Of a DNA stretch of 12,631 nucleotides, positions 6,473-12,631 are shown one piece after another. This stretch comes from Fidelibacterota bacterium. Its GTDB lineage: Bacteria; Marinisomatota; Marinisomatia; Marinisomatales; S15-B10. The DNA lies in the NCBI GenBank assembly GCA_002715465.1, contig PAYY01000023.1, positions 4,932 through 17,562 on the forward strand, written 5' to 3'. The notes under the pieces are model-generated. The model had not been told where the DNA came from. It ran no database searches and saw only the letters and a program-made list of their open reading frames with translations. Each line of letters starts with the position of its first letter. Within the stretch, counting starts at the first letter, position 1. Both the position numbers and the translations under genes were made by a program.

Positions 6473-8576
6473 TCTTAAACTAAATTATCCATTTAATCAA
6501 AAAAAATCTTTGCCTTTATTTAAACACTTTCTCTTTAATATAATTCTCCTGAGTAGCATTTGTATAGCTCAATCTGATCAGGAAATGATACATGAATCGC
6601 AATATATCCTTGATGAGATTATAGTTGTTGGTGATAGAGTAGAAGAGGTCTTAAAAAAATCAACGTCAGCAACAGCTGTTTTGACAGAATCAGAATTAAA
6701 TTCTATCCCATCTAAAAACCTAGCTGAAGCATTAAACTATTTAACTGGAATTGTTTTCGTAAATCAAGATGCCTCAGGAAATAAACCAGTTCCAATCATT
6801 AGAGGATTTTATGGAGGAGGGGAAGCAGAATATATTTTACTTAATGTAAATGGAATCCCAATCAATGATCTTACTTCAGGATTGATAAACTGGAGCCTAG
6901 TTCCTATTGATAACATTAAAAGAATTGAAATTACTCGAGGAGGTGGCTCAGCTGTATATGGGGATATGGCAATCGGAGGTGTAATTAATGTTATAACAGA
7001 AACTGACGAATTAAATAAAAATACTAACTTAAATATCATAGGAGGGCAATTCGGTAATAAAGGAATCAACGTTAGCCAAAGTTTTAGATTTAGCAATCAT
7101 GGTCTGCAATTAAATGCGAATCTAATTCAAAACAACGGGTTTAGAGATCACTCCAAATTTGAAAATAATAAAATTAGTACGAGCTATCTGAATAATAGTC
7201 TTCCGATTGGAAAACTACGATTGAATTTTGATTATAGCAGTTTAAATCAAGATGAAGCAGGACCTCTCACTGAAGAATTGCTTAAGCAAAACCGAAAGCA
7301 AAGTAACATGATGTTTTCTAATGACAATCAACTAAGAGAGCAATTAGACTTTGCTATAAGTTTCATTTCCTCAGAAAAACAAAATAATAAGGTTCCTCCA
7401 TATCAATTATCAGTACGAGCAGGTATGCGTTCATACGATCAGACCCAGACTCGAACTCTTCAATTAACTTCACAATTGGGTGACAGTCAATTAGAAGATC
7501 AAGACAATCAAATTTTGTGGGGTCAAACCCAGTATGAGCAAGATTTTGAAAATACGAAATTTATTGCTGGAGTAGAAACCGAATTTGGTGTTTTTAATAG
7601 CAAATATTATGATATTGTAAAAACAAGTCAACTTTCCAATGGAAGTGGGCAACGTTCTAAATGGGGTTTTTATGTAGAGGGAAAACATGCTTTTAACAGA
7701 AAAATTGGTGCTACTCTAGGTACACATTTTGATTTGATTGAAAATAGCGGAAAGGTCAATGAAATTCCTCAAGATAAATCAAAAATAAATCATATTTCAC
7801 CAAGAGTTGGATTACATTACCAATATCTTGAACCTCAATTCTTTGAAGGAAATTTTTTCATCAATTGGTCTAAAGCTTTTAAAGCACCTTCACTTGATCA
7901 ACTATATGACACCCGAATAATTAACTTCTACTATCAAGAAATCAATTATTCCAATCCTTCATTAGTACCACAGGAATCAACAAATCTTGATCTAGGACTT
8001 TATCAGAAATTTGGATTCCCATCTTCTGCTATTGCAGGAGAAATTAGTCTAGCTTACTACAACTTGGATATAAAAAATGAAATTGATTTCGATATGGCTA
8101 CTTTTAAATATGGCAATATAAGTAAGAGTATGCATAGTGGAATTGAAGGTTCTTTCGGCCTATACTTAGCCAATCGTATTCGCCTAAATAGTACTTTTAA
8201 TATTATGGATGTAACGTTTGGTGATGGTGAGAATAAGGGAAATCAATTAAAAAATATACCTAGAATTACATACACTAACCGATTCACAATTAAGGTTAAT
8301 TCCATCATAGATTTTGTAGTTGCTCATCGTCTTTTTGGAGAAGCTTTTCTTGATGATGCTAATACAGCTTCTTTACCAGCATATAATGCTATTGACAGTA
8401 AGTTACAGTTAAAGTTAGATCGTTTTAGTCTAAGTTTTGATATCTTTAATATCATGAATAAGCTGTATAATAGTGGTGGCTATATGCTTTTTGATCCTTT
8501 ACTACAAGAGAACGTGAAGTTTTTATACCCCTCTCAAGGAAGGTATCTTCAAGCTAAAATAGGATACTCACTGTAA
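6438..8576 (+). CDS. TonB-dependent outer-membrane receptor (BtuB/Cir-like layout)
   Basis: A receptor of about 712 residues that would import a ligand across the outer membrane using TonB energy. A signal peptide with core FLFNIILLSSICIA is followed by a TonB-box-like EIIVVGD. The plug domain includes LAEALNYLTGIVFVNQ, PIIRGFYGGGEAEYILLNVN and IKRIEITRGGGSAVYGD with IGGVINVIT. The remaining 500 or so residues are alternating beta-strand sequence with the receptor signature 'NWSKAFKAPSLDQLYD'. The protein ends in KIGYSL rather than the common terminal aromatic. No SusD gene is adjacent, so it is not a typical SusC. The start is uncertain: ATGs at 6426, 6438, 6447 and 6456 are in frame; 6438 follows AAAGGAAAC. 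Any of them overlaps araD by 17-47 nt, indicating co-transcription. Import of the sugar used by AraBD is a reasonable but unproven guess. Confidence 0.9.
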   Translation: MVKMPIMVKKNDLKLNYPFNQKKSLPLFKHFLFNIILLSSICIAQSDQEMIHESQYILDEIIVVGDRVEEVLKKSTSATAVLTESELNSIPSKNLAEALNYLTGIVFVNQDASGNKPVPIIRGFYGGGEAEYILLNVNGIPINDLTSGLINWSLVPIDNIKRIEITRGGGSAVYGDMAIGGVINVITETDELNKNTNLNIIGGQFGNKGINVSQSFRFSNHGLQLNANLIQNNGFRDHSKFENNKISTSYLNNSLPIGKLRLNFDYSSLNQDEAGPLTEELLKQNRKQSNMMFSNDNQLREQLDFAISFISSEKQNNKVPPYQLSVRAGMRSYDQTQTRTLQLTSQLGDSQLEDQDNQILWGQTQYEQDFENTKFIAGVETEFGVFNSKYYDIVKTSQLSNGSGQRSKWGFYVEGKHAFNRKIGATLGTHFDLIENSGKVNEIPQDKSKINHISPRVGLHYQYLEPQFFEGNFFINWSKAFKAPSLDQLYDTRIINFYYQEINYSNPSLVPQESTNLDLGLYQKFGFPSSAIAGEISLAYYNLDIKNEIDFDMATFKYGNISKSMHSGIEGSFGLYLANRIRLNSTFNIMDVTFGDGENKGNQLKNIPRITYTNRFTIKVNSIIDFVVAHRLFGEAFLDDANTASLPAYNAIDSKLQLKLDRFSLSFDIFNIMNKLYNSGGYMLFDPLLQENVKFLYPSQGRYLQAKIGYSL

Positions 8577-8593
8577 AGATATCATAAAATAAA

Positions 8594-8953
8594 ATGATAC
8601 GTTACATAAACCTTTTTATGTGTGGAGCTTTTGGATTAAGTGCCATTTTACAATTTAATGACCCTGATCCAATTATTTGGGTCATTATCTATGGATCCGC
8701 AACTTCATTCTCAGCTGCTTATCATTCAAGGATTACAATTGATTGGAAACTTTTTGGTATATTTTCTTTGATTACTTTTATTTGGGGATTGATTCTTTTT
8801 TTTGATCTAGATAGTACAGTGAATTTTCTTGATCTTTTTGAAGAGTTTTCTATGAAAAATTCTTCCGTCGAGGTTGGACGAGAATCAGGAGGATTATTTT
8901 TGATCTCAATATGGAATTTTATCTTAACAATAAATATCCGAAATCAAATTTAA
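8594..8953 (+). CDS. TMEM220-family small membrane protein
   Basis: A 119-residue inner-membrane protein with four predicted hydrophobic segments, near residues 4-20, 26-43, 51-70 and 98-115. The family hallmark is QFNDPDPIIWVIIYG at 20-34, between the first two segments. A second is VEVGRESGGLFLI at 92-104, just before the last segment. Both match the TMEM220 family, which has members from bacteria to humans and no assigned biochemical role. It begins 17 nt after the receptor gene with no recognisable Shine-Dalgarno, only an A-rich leader, so translation may depend on the upstream gene. A link to the receptor is unproven. Confidence 0.8.
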   Translation: MIRYINLFMCGAFGLSAILQFNDPDPIIWVIIYGSATSFSAAYHSRITIDWKLFGIFSLITFIWGLILFFDLDSTVNFLDLFEEFSMKNSSVEVGRESGGLFLISIWNFILTINIRNQI

Positions 8954-8988
8954 AATTAGATCAGTATTCAAAAGATTCTATTAGATTA

Positions 8989-9007
8989 TCCTAATCGTTG
9001 ATTAGGA
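8989..9007 (+). promoter_or_regulatory. Hairpin just upstream of the DUF218 gene
   Basis: TCCTAATC-GTT-GATTAGGA forms a perfect 8-bp stem with a 3-nt loop, ending 12 nt before the ATG at 9020. The only Shine-Dalgarno-like motif for that gene (AGGA, 9004-9007) lies in the 3' arm and would be masked when paired. No U-run follows, so it is not a canonical terminator. It could be a DNA operator instead of an RNA element. Confidence 0.4.
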
Positions 9008-9019
9008 CAAAAATAATAA

Positions 9020-9739
9020 ATGTATCATTATCTATCTAAAATTTTAGTTTGGGGTATCTACCCTCTTACACTCGGAATGTTTTTACTTCTAATTTCCTTC
9101 CTTTTTGAGAGAAAAAGGGATAGAAAGCTTTTTAAACTTACTTTCTTTTTCGGTTTTTTGATCCTTTATCTTTTCAGTATTATTCCTATAACACAAATCT
9201 TAGTTCGCCCCTTACAAATAACTGATTCATCTGAATTAGAAACAGATGTTATTATTATACTAGGTGGTGATCCCGCAAGGTCACTAACTGGAATTAGATT
9301 GTTTAAAAAAGGTGTCGCACCGATTATCATTTCTGCTGGTGGTAGCGGTGAACTACTACAAGAAAAACAAAAAGAATCGGATCGTATGACAGATTTTTTG
9401 GTTGAATTTGGGGTCCCAAAAGATCGAGTTATATCAGAGTCTCAATCCAAGAATACACGTGAGAATGCAATTTTTTCAAAACAAATAATGGATAGTCTTA
9501 ATGTAAAAAATATTGCTTTAGTTACTTCTTCACTACACATGAGACGTTCAAAAGCCGTATTTAAAAAGCTTGGTTATAATACAGCGACATTTAATTCGAA
9601 GCTTTTCAGGATCCCCAAAAAACAAACCCGATTTGATCCATTTACACTAATGCCTAAAGTAGAGAATCTTTCTATTTCAACGCAAGCAATCTATGAATAC
9701 TTTGCTTTATTACTATATAAAATATTGGGTTGGATTTAA
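9020..9739 (+). CDS. YdcF/ElyC family DUF218 membrane protein
   Basis: A 239-residue inner-membrane protein. Two transmembrane segments lie near residues 8-28 and 40-60, followed by a DUF218 domain from about 76 to 230 that should face the periplasm. Domain motifs are DVIIILGGDPARSLTGIRL (76-94), IIISAGGSGE (102-111), DRVISESQSKNTRENA (135-150) and ALVTSSLHMRRSKAVF (166-181). This order is that of ElyC, SanA and YdcF-type proteins, some of which are linked to envelope and peptidoglycan integrity; the chemistry remains unclear. The start follows a hairpin that masks its only Shine-Dalgarno-like sequence. The gene ends 9 nt before the convergent isomerase gene, with no clear terminator between them. 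It is probably not tied to the sugar pathway. Confidence 0.85.
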   Translation: MYHYLSKILVWGIYPLTLGMFLLLISFLFERKRDRKLFKLTFFFGFLILYLFSIIPITQILVRPLQITDSSELETDVIIILGGDPARSLTGIRLFKKGVAPIIISAGGSGELLQEKQKESDRMTDFLVEFGVPKDRVISESQSKNTRENAIFSKQIMDSLNVKNIALVTSSLHMRRSKAVFKKLGYNTATFNSKLFRIPKKQTRFDPFTLMPKVENLSISTQAIYEYFALLLYKILGWI

Positions 9740-9748
9740 TAAATACCA

Positions 9749-10678
9749 TTAAAGTTTATTTAAGTTTTTTTTAACTCTTTCTAATAAATTTTTAGTTGCT
9801 TTAACACCTTCAATCTCAGAAAGCATACTTCCTTCGTATTCAATTCCCACGTACCCATTATATCCTGCATCTATAACTATTTTCATCATTTTAAAAAAGT
9901 CCGTGTTAATTTCATTTCCTTGATCATCAAATTCATGGCTTTTTGCACTGACGGCTTTTGCATATGGCATTAGTTCTTCCACTCCTTTATAACGATCATA
10001 CCAATTTTCATCTTTAATTCTAAAGTTTCCAAAATCTGGCAAGGTCCCACATCGATGGTGATCAACTTTTTCTATAACAGCAGCTAACCATTCGCCATTG
10101 CTGGACAAACCTCCATGATTTTCTACAATTACATTAATCTTATGTTTATCGCCAAATTCAGTTAATGAACGCAAGCCATCAGCTGCGAGTTTTATTTGTT
10201 CATCATATGTACCATTGCTTTGCGCATTTACTCGAATGGAGTGACAGCCCAAAAACTTTGCCGCTCTAACCCATTTGAAATGGTTTTCGACAGATTTTTT
10301 TCGAGCCCTACTCTTTGAATCACCTAAAGCACCTTCTCCATCACACATTATCAATAAGTTTTTTACTCCTTCACTATCAGATTGAGATTTCATCTCTTTT
10401 AAATAAGACTCATTTTCTGCTTTATTCTTGAAAAAAACATTCACATATTCAATAGCATCAATATCAAATTCTTGCCTAGCAATTCTGGGAAATTCAAGAT
10501 TTTGAATATCTCCATCAAAAAGTGCTCGATGTAGGGACCATTGAGCAAGTGAAATTGAAAAAGGAGTTTTTGTGGAACATCCATTTAATCCAATACTACT
10601 AAGACCCATCATGGTCATACCGGTTGCAATACCGACCGAACGCTTAACAAAAGCTCTTCTTCCTATTAATTCTTTCAT
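9749..10678 (-). CDS. Sugar phosphate isomerase/epimerase family TIM barrel, Tat-exported lipoprotein
   Basis: A 309-residue AP-endonuclease-2-like TIM barrel. The N-terminus carries a Tat motif GRRAFVKR (6-13), a hydrophobic stretch and a lipobox LNGC (31-34), so the mature enzyme is probably a folded, lipid-anchored periplasmic protein. Metal ligands expected for the family are visible: Glu186 in VIVENHGG, Asp215 in TLPDFGN, His248 in SAKSHEF and Glu280 in GIEYEG. The run [14 protein letters not shown] (143-156) is also typical. The ATG has GGAGG with a 9-nt spacer. It is divergent from apbE across 32 bp. Family members isomerise or epimerise keto-sugars, and relatives accompany DUF1080 and Gfo/Idh/MocA genes in 3-keto-glycoside clusters. 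Those genes lie about 1 kb upstream of it here, on the same strand but separated by apbE, so joint function is inference. Confidence 0.88.
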   Translation of the reverse strand: MKELIGRRAFVKRSVGIATGMTMMGLSSIGLNGCSTKTPFSISLAQWSLHRALFDGDIQNLEFPRIARQEFDIDAIEYVNVFFKNKAENESYLKEMKSQSDSEGVKNLLIMCDGEGALGDSKSRARKKSVENHFKWVRAAKFLGCHSIRVNAQSNGTYDEQIKLAADGLRSLTEFGDKHKINVIVENHGGLSSNGEWLAAVIEKVDHHRCGTLPDFGNFRIKDENWYDRYKGVEELMPYAKAVSAKSHEFDDQGNEINTDFFKMMKIVIDAGYNGYVGIEYEGSMLSEIEGVKATKNLLERVKKNLNKL

Positions 10679-10710
10679 AATTTGTTACCTCCATTAAGTG
10701 TAATAATATA

Positions 10711-11757
10711 ATGCAACCTGATAAGACATCATTAAACCTTCTGAGTTTTGTAATGGTATTAATCGGAGGATGTTCTATTCCATCGGATCCCATTCGATTA
10801 GAAGGCGTAACAATGGGAACAACATATCAAGTTAAATATATACCTAAATCTAATGTAAAGGCGCCGACAACAATCAAAATAGGGATTGATTCTGTACTAA
10901 AAGAAATAAATCGACAAATGTCTACCTATATTCCTGATAGTGAAATATCTAGTTTCAATAGGTTAGAGTCTACTAAATCAATTCCTGTTTCAGAAGAATT
11001 TCATTACGTTGTTAATAGATCGGTATACTGGGCAGAGAAAACAAATGGGGCATTTGATATTACTATTTTTCCTCTACTATTTTTGTGGGGATTTGGTCCA
11101 GGAGGAAAAGGGTTCCCTGATATCTTCCCAGATTCCACAGCAATTCTAAAAAGACTTTTACATGTTGGGAGTAAAAATATTTTAATTGAAAATCATACAT
11201 TAAAGAAACTAGATAAGTTTATCAGTATTGATCTTAATGCTATAGCTAAGGGCTTCGGTGTAGATGCTGTTTATAAATACCTCATTTCACAGGATATCTC
11301 AGATATGATGGTAGAGATTGGAGGAGAAGTTCGTGCAAAGGGAAATAATTCCAAATCTAAGCCTTGGACAATTGCGATAGAAAGGCCTAGTCTTTCAGGA
11401 GATATATTAGAAGGATTTGATTGGATTGTAAATCTTGAGAACAAGGCTATGGCAACATCTGGTGATTACAGAAATTATTTTGAGGTTGAAGGGAAGATAT
11501 ATTCACATGAAATTGATCCTCGAACAGGATATCCATCAATAACAGGAGTAGCATCAGCCACTGTAATAGCACCTAATTGTACAGATGCAGATGCGATAGC
11601 TACAGCTCTTATGATAATGAATGTCGATGAAGGCATGAAGCTGATTGAAGATTTACCACAAGTTGAAGCATTATTGCTCATAAGGGACAAATCTAATCAA
11701 TTTATTTCACTGCAAAGCTCTGGTATGAATGCAAGATCTATTGGAAAAGATAGTTGA
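10711..11757 (+). CDS. apbE: FAD:protein FMN transferase, lipoprotein
   Basis: A 348-residue ApbE/flavin transferase that attaches FMN to a threonine of target proteins, using FAD and Mg2+, in the periplasm. A short lipoprotein signal ends in LIGGC with Cys21. Family motifs in order are MGTTYQVKY (35-43), MSTYIPDSEISSFN (70-83), FDIT (115-118), DLNAIAKGFGVD (174-185), VEIGGEVRAKG (201-211), ATSGDYRNYF (248-257), SHEIDPRTGYP (265-275) and the metal-binding TDADAIATAL (291-300). All core residues look intact. The start has no good Shine-Dalgarno, but moving it downstream would destroy the signal peptide. The upstream gap is only 32 bp, so its promoter probably lies inside the divergent gene. 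No usual flavinylation target (Nqr, Rnf, FMN-binding domain) is in the window. It converges on the DUF1080 gene with a 6-nt gap. Confidence 0.93.
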   Translation: MQPDKTSLNLLSFVMVLIGGCSIPSDPIRLEGVTMGTTYQVKYIPKSNVKAPTTIKIGIDSVLKEINRQMSTYIPDSEISSFNRLESTKSIPVSEEFHYVVNRSVYWAEKTNGAFDITIFPLLFLWGFGPGGKGFPDIFPDSTAILKRLLHVGSKNILIENHTLKKLDKFISIDLNAIAKGFGVDAVYKYLISQDISDMMVEIGGEVRAKGNNSKSKPWTIAIERPSLSGDILEGFDWIVNLENKAMATSGDYRNYFEVEGKIYSHEIDPRTGYPSITGVASATVIAPNCTDADAIATALMIMNVDEGMKLIEDLPQVEALLLIRDKSNQFISLQSSGMNARSIGKDS

Positions 11758-11763
11758 AAAAAA

Positions 11764-12393
11764 TTAGTTTAGTTCTTTAATATATATTTCTTTGAAAGAA
11801 ACTGTAGTTTCCCAATCATGATTTTGAAGACCAATGTAACCTTCTTTGGAAAAATCTTGAACTTTTCCACTAGGCTTAGCTTCCCAATCCACTACTTCTT
11901 TTCCATTTAATTCTACAGTAATACGATTACCTTTAAATGTAATCCGATAATGATTCCATTCTCCTGTTGGATTAGAAGCATCTATAGATGGTGGTTCAGC
12001 ATCATAAACCGCACCTGTTTTGTGAATTCCATCCTGATCATCAGCAATTTGAATCTCAAAAGAATTATAGATATATTCATCATTTGTAACAAAATCTGGA
12101 ACTCTTATAAAAACACCAGAATTAGTTTTTGGTTGAGAGCACTTATATTGAAGCTCTAATACAAAGTCTTTATACTTTCGCAAACTATACCAAAAAAGTC
12201 CCATGCCTCCATATGAAGTAAGCACGCCTGTTTCTCTATTTAGATCAAAGTAACCTGGACCGTAATGATTCCAACCATGTTTAGAGTATACCCCATCATT
12301 TTCTATTAAAATACGCTCAAACCCTTCTTTCTCAAGATTGTATCCGCATGATTGAAAAATAAATATTATTAATAGAAAATATAGGCTTCTCAT
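11764..12393 (-). CDS. DUF1080 (3-keto-disaccharide hydrolase-like) lipoprotein
   Basis: A 209-residue lipoprotein with signal MRSLYFLLIIFIFQSC; the lipidated cysteine would be residue 16. The rest is a concanavalin-like beta-sandwich of the DUF1080 family, with NSGVFIR (91-97), FEIQIADDQDG (112-122), KTGAVYDAEPPS (125-136), NPTGEWNHYRI (141-151) and GYIGLQNH (185-192). Family members have been shown to cleave 3-keto-glycosides produced by partner oxidoreductases. The start is the ATG at 12391-12393, 5 nt after AAAGGAG. An ATG seven codons upstream has poorer spacing and would put charged residues before the signal. The gene overlaps the stop of the Gfo/Idh/MocA gene by 4 nt (ATGA), showing co-translation. 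Lipidation places it in the periplasm or on the outer membrane, a sensible site for glycoside cleavage. Its own substrate is unknown. Confidence 0.85.
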   Translation of the reverse strand: MRSLYFLLIIFIFQSCGYNLEKEGFERILIENDGVYSKHGWNHYGPGYFDLNRETGVLTSYGGMGLFWYSLRKYKDFVLELQYKCSQPKTNSGVFIRVPDFVTNDEYIYNSFEIQIADDQDGIHKTGAVYDAEPPSIDASNPTGEWNHYRITFKGNRITVELNGKEVVDWEAKPSGKVQDFSKEGYIGLQNHDWETTVSFKEIYIKELN

Positions 12394-12631
12394 CTTTTCT
12401 CCTTTGGATTCCATTCACCTTTTGCTACTTGAGGCTTATAAGAATATAGACCTGGTGGTGGATAAGGAATGGTTTTATTTTCTTCAACACTCATATAAGC
12501 CGTCATAAGTAACTCCGTTACATTTAATCCATCATCAAAATTTTCAGTTGGTCTTTCTCCTTTCAGAAAAGACTGAACCATATGACGGTTCTCAGCAGCA
12601 TATCCATAGGCATCAGCTTCGTTGCTAACAA
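12390..12631 (-). CDS. Gfo/Idh/MocA family oxidoreductase (C-terminal 80 codons only)
   Basis: Only the end of this gene is inside the window; the start lies beyond the right edge. The visible peptide includes EADAYGYAAENRHMVQSFLKG, PTENFDDGLNVTELLMTAYMS and PYPPPGLYSYKP. This is the usual C-terminal pattern of NAD(P)-dependent Gfo/Idh/MocA dehydrogenases, where 'ENRHMVxSFL.G..P.ENFDDGL.V..LLMTAY.S.E......PPPGL' recurs. The catalytic Lys and the Rossmann motif are off the edge. The TGA at 12390-12392 overlaps the ATG of the DUF1080 gene. In related clusters such oxidoreductases make or reduce 3-keto-sugars, which fits its partner; specificity cannot be judged from this fragment. Confidence 0.85.
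   Translation of the reverse strand, partial: VSNEADAYGYAAENRHMVQSFLKGERPTENFDDGLNVTELLMTAYMSVEENKTIPYPPPGLYSYKPQVAKGEWNPKEKR

Noticed and set aside
6426..8576. Reading the receptor as a SusC-type glycan importer.
   Set aside because: It lacks the N-terminal carboxypeptidase-like extension, is shorter than SusC proteins and has no SusD gene beside it.
10707..10712. TATAAT box at the start codon of apbE.
   Set aside because: As a -10 element it would place transcription start inside the signal peptide region, and the signal peptide supports the ATG at 10711.

Overview
The window is AT-rich and densely coding. It carries a TonB-dependent receptor, three predicted lipoproteins (one also with a Tat motif), and sugar enzymes of the DUF1080 and Gfo/Idh/MocA families. 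This points to a Gram-negative heterotroph, probably in or near the FCB group (Bacteroidota, Rhodothermia or Neomarinimicrobiota-like). Several genes have good Shine-Dalgarno sites (AAGGAG, GGAGG), which is less typical of core Bacteroidota. The taxonomic call is inference. No rRNA, tRNA, CRISPR array, transposase or phage gene is visible.

Region 1 (1-2961, minus strand) reads as an operon from right to left. It holds a TIM-barrel protein of the phosphoenolpyruvate-hydrolase-like family, a UPF0261/Tm-1-like ATP-binding protein, an alpha/beta hydrolase that appears to start at a non-AUG codon, and the first 40 codons of a class II (RhaD/YuxG-like) aldolase. The first two are the bacterial, unfused counterparts of the two halves of the plant Tm-1 protein.

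Region 2 (2962-3181) is a 220-bp divergent control region. It has a 19-bp near-perfect palindrome (3035-3053) and a consensus TATAAT box on the plus strand (3098-3103).

Region 3 (3182-9739, plus strand) starts with a second alpha/beta hydrolase. It continues with ribulokinase (araB), L-ribulose-5-phosphate 4-epimerase (araD), a TonB-dependent receptor whose start overlaps araD, a TMEM220-family membrane protein and a YdcF/ElyC-type DUF218 protein. AraB plus AraD would convert L-ribulose to D-xylulose 5-phosphate. No arabinose isomerase is present, so the source of the ketopentose is open.

Region 4 (9749-12631) has three units: a Tat-exported lipoprotein of the sugar phosphate isomerase/epimerase family (minus), a lipoprotein ApbE flavin transferase (plus, divergent across 32 bp), and a minus-strand pair of a Gfo/Idh/MocA oxidoreductase (C-terminal end only) and a DUF1080 lipoprotein joined by an ATGA overlap. 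The isomerase, oxidoreductase and DUF1080 protein fit the recently recognised 3-keto-glycoside route of glycan breakdown.

Taken together the window looks like a carbohydrate-acquisition island. The most unusual part is the Tm-1-like pair, with hydrolase and aldolase partners, divergently arranged against araBD.
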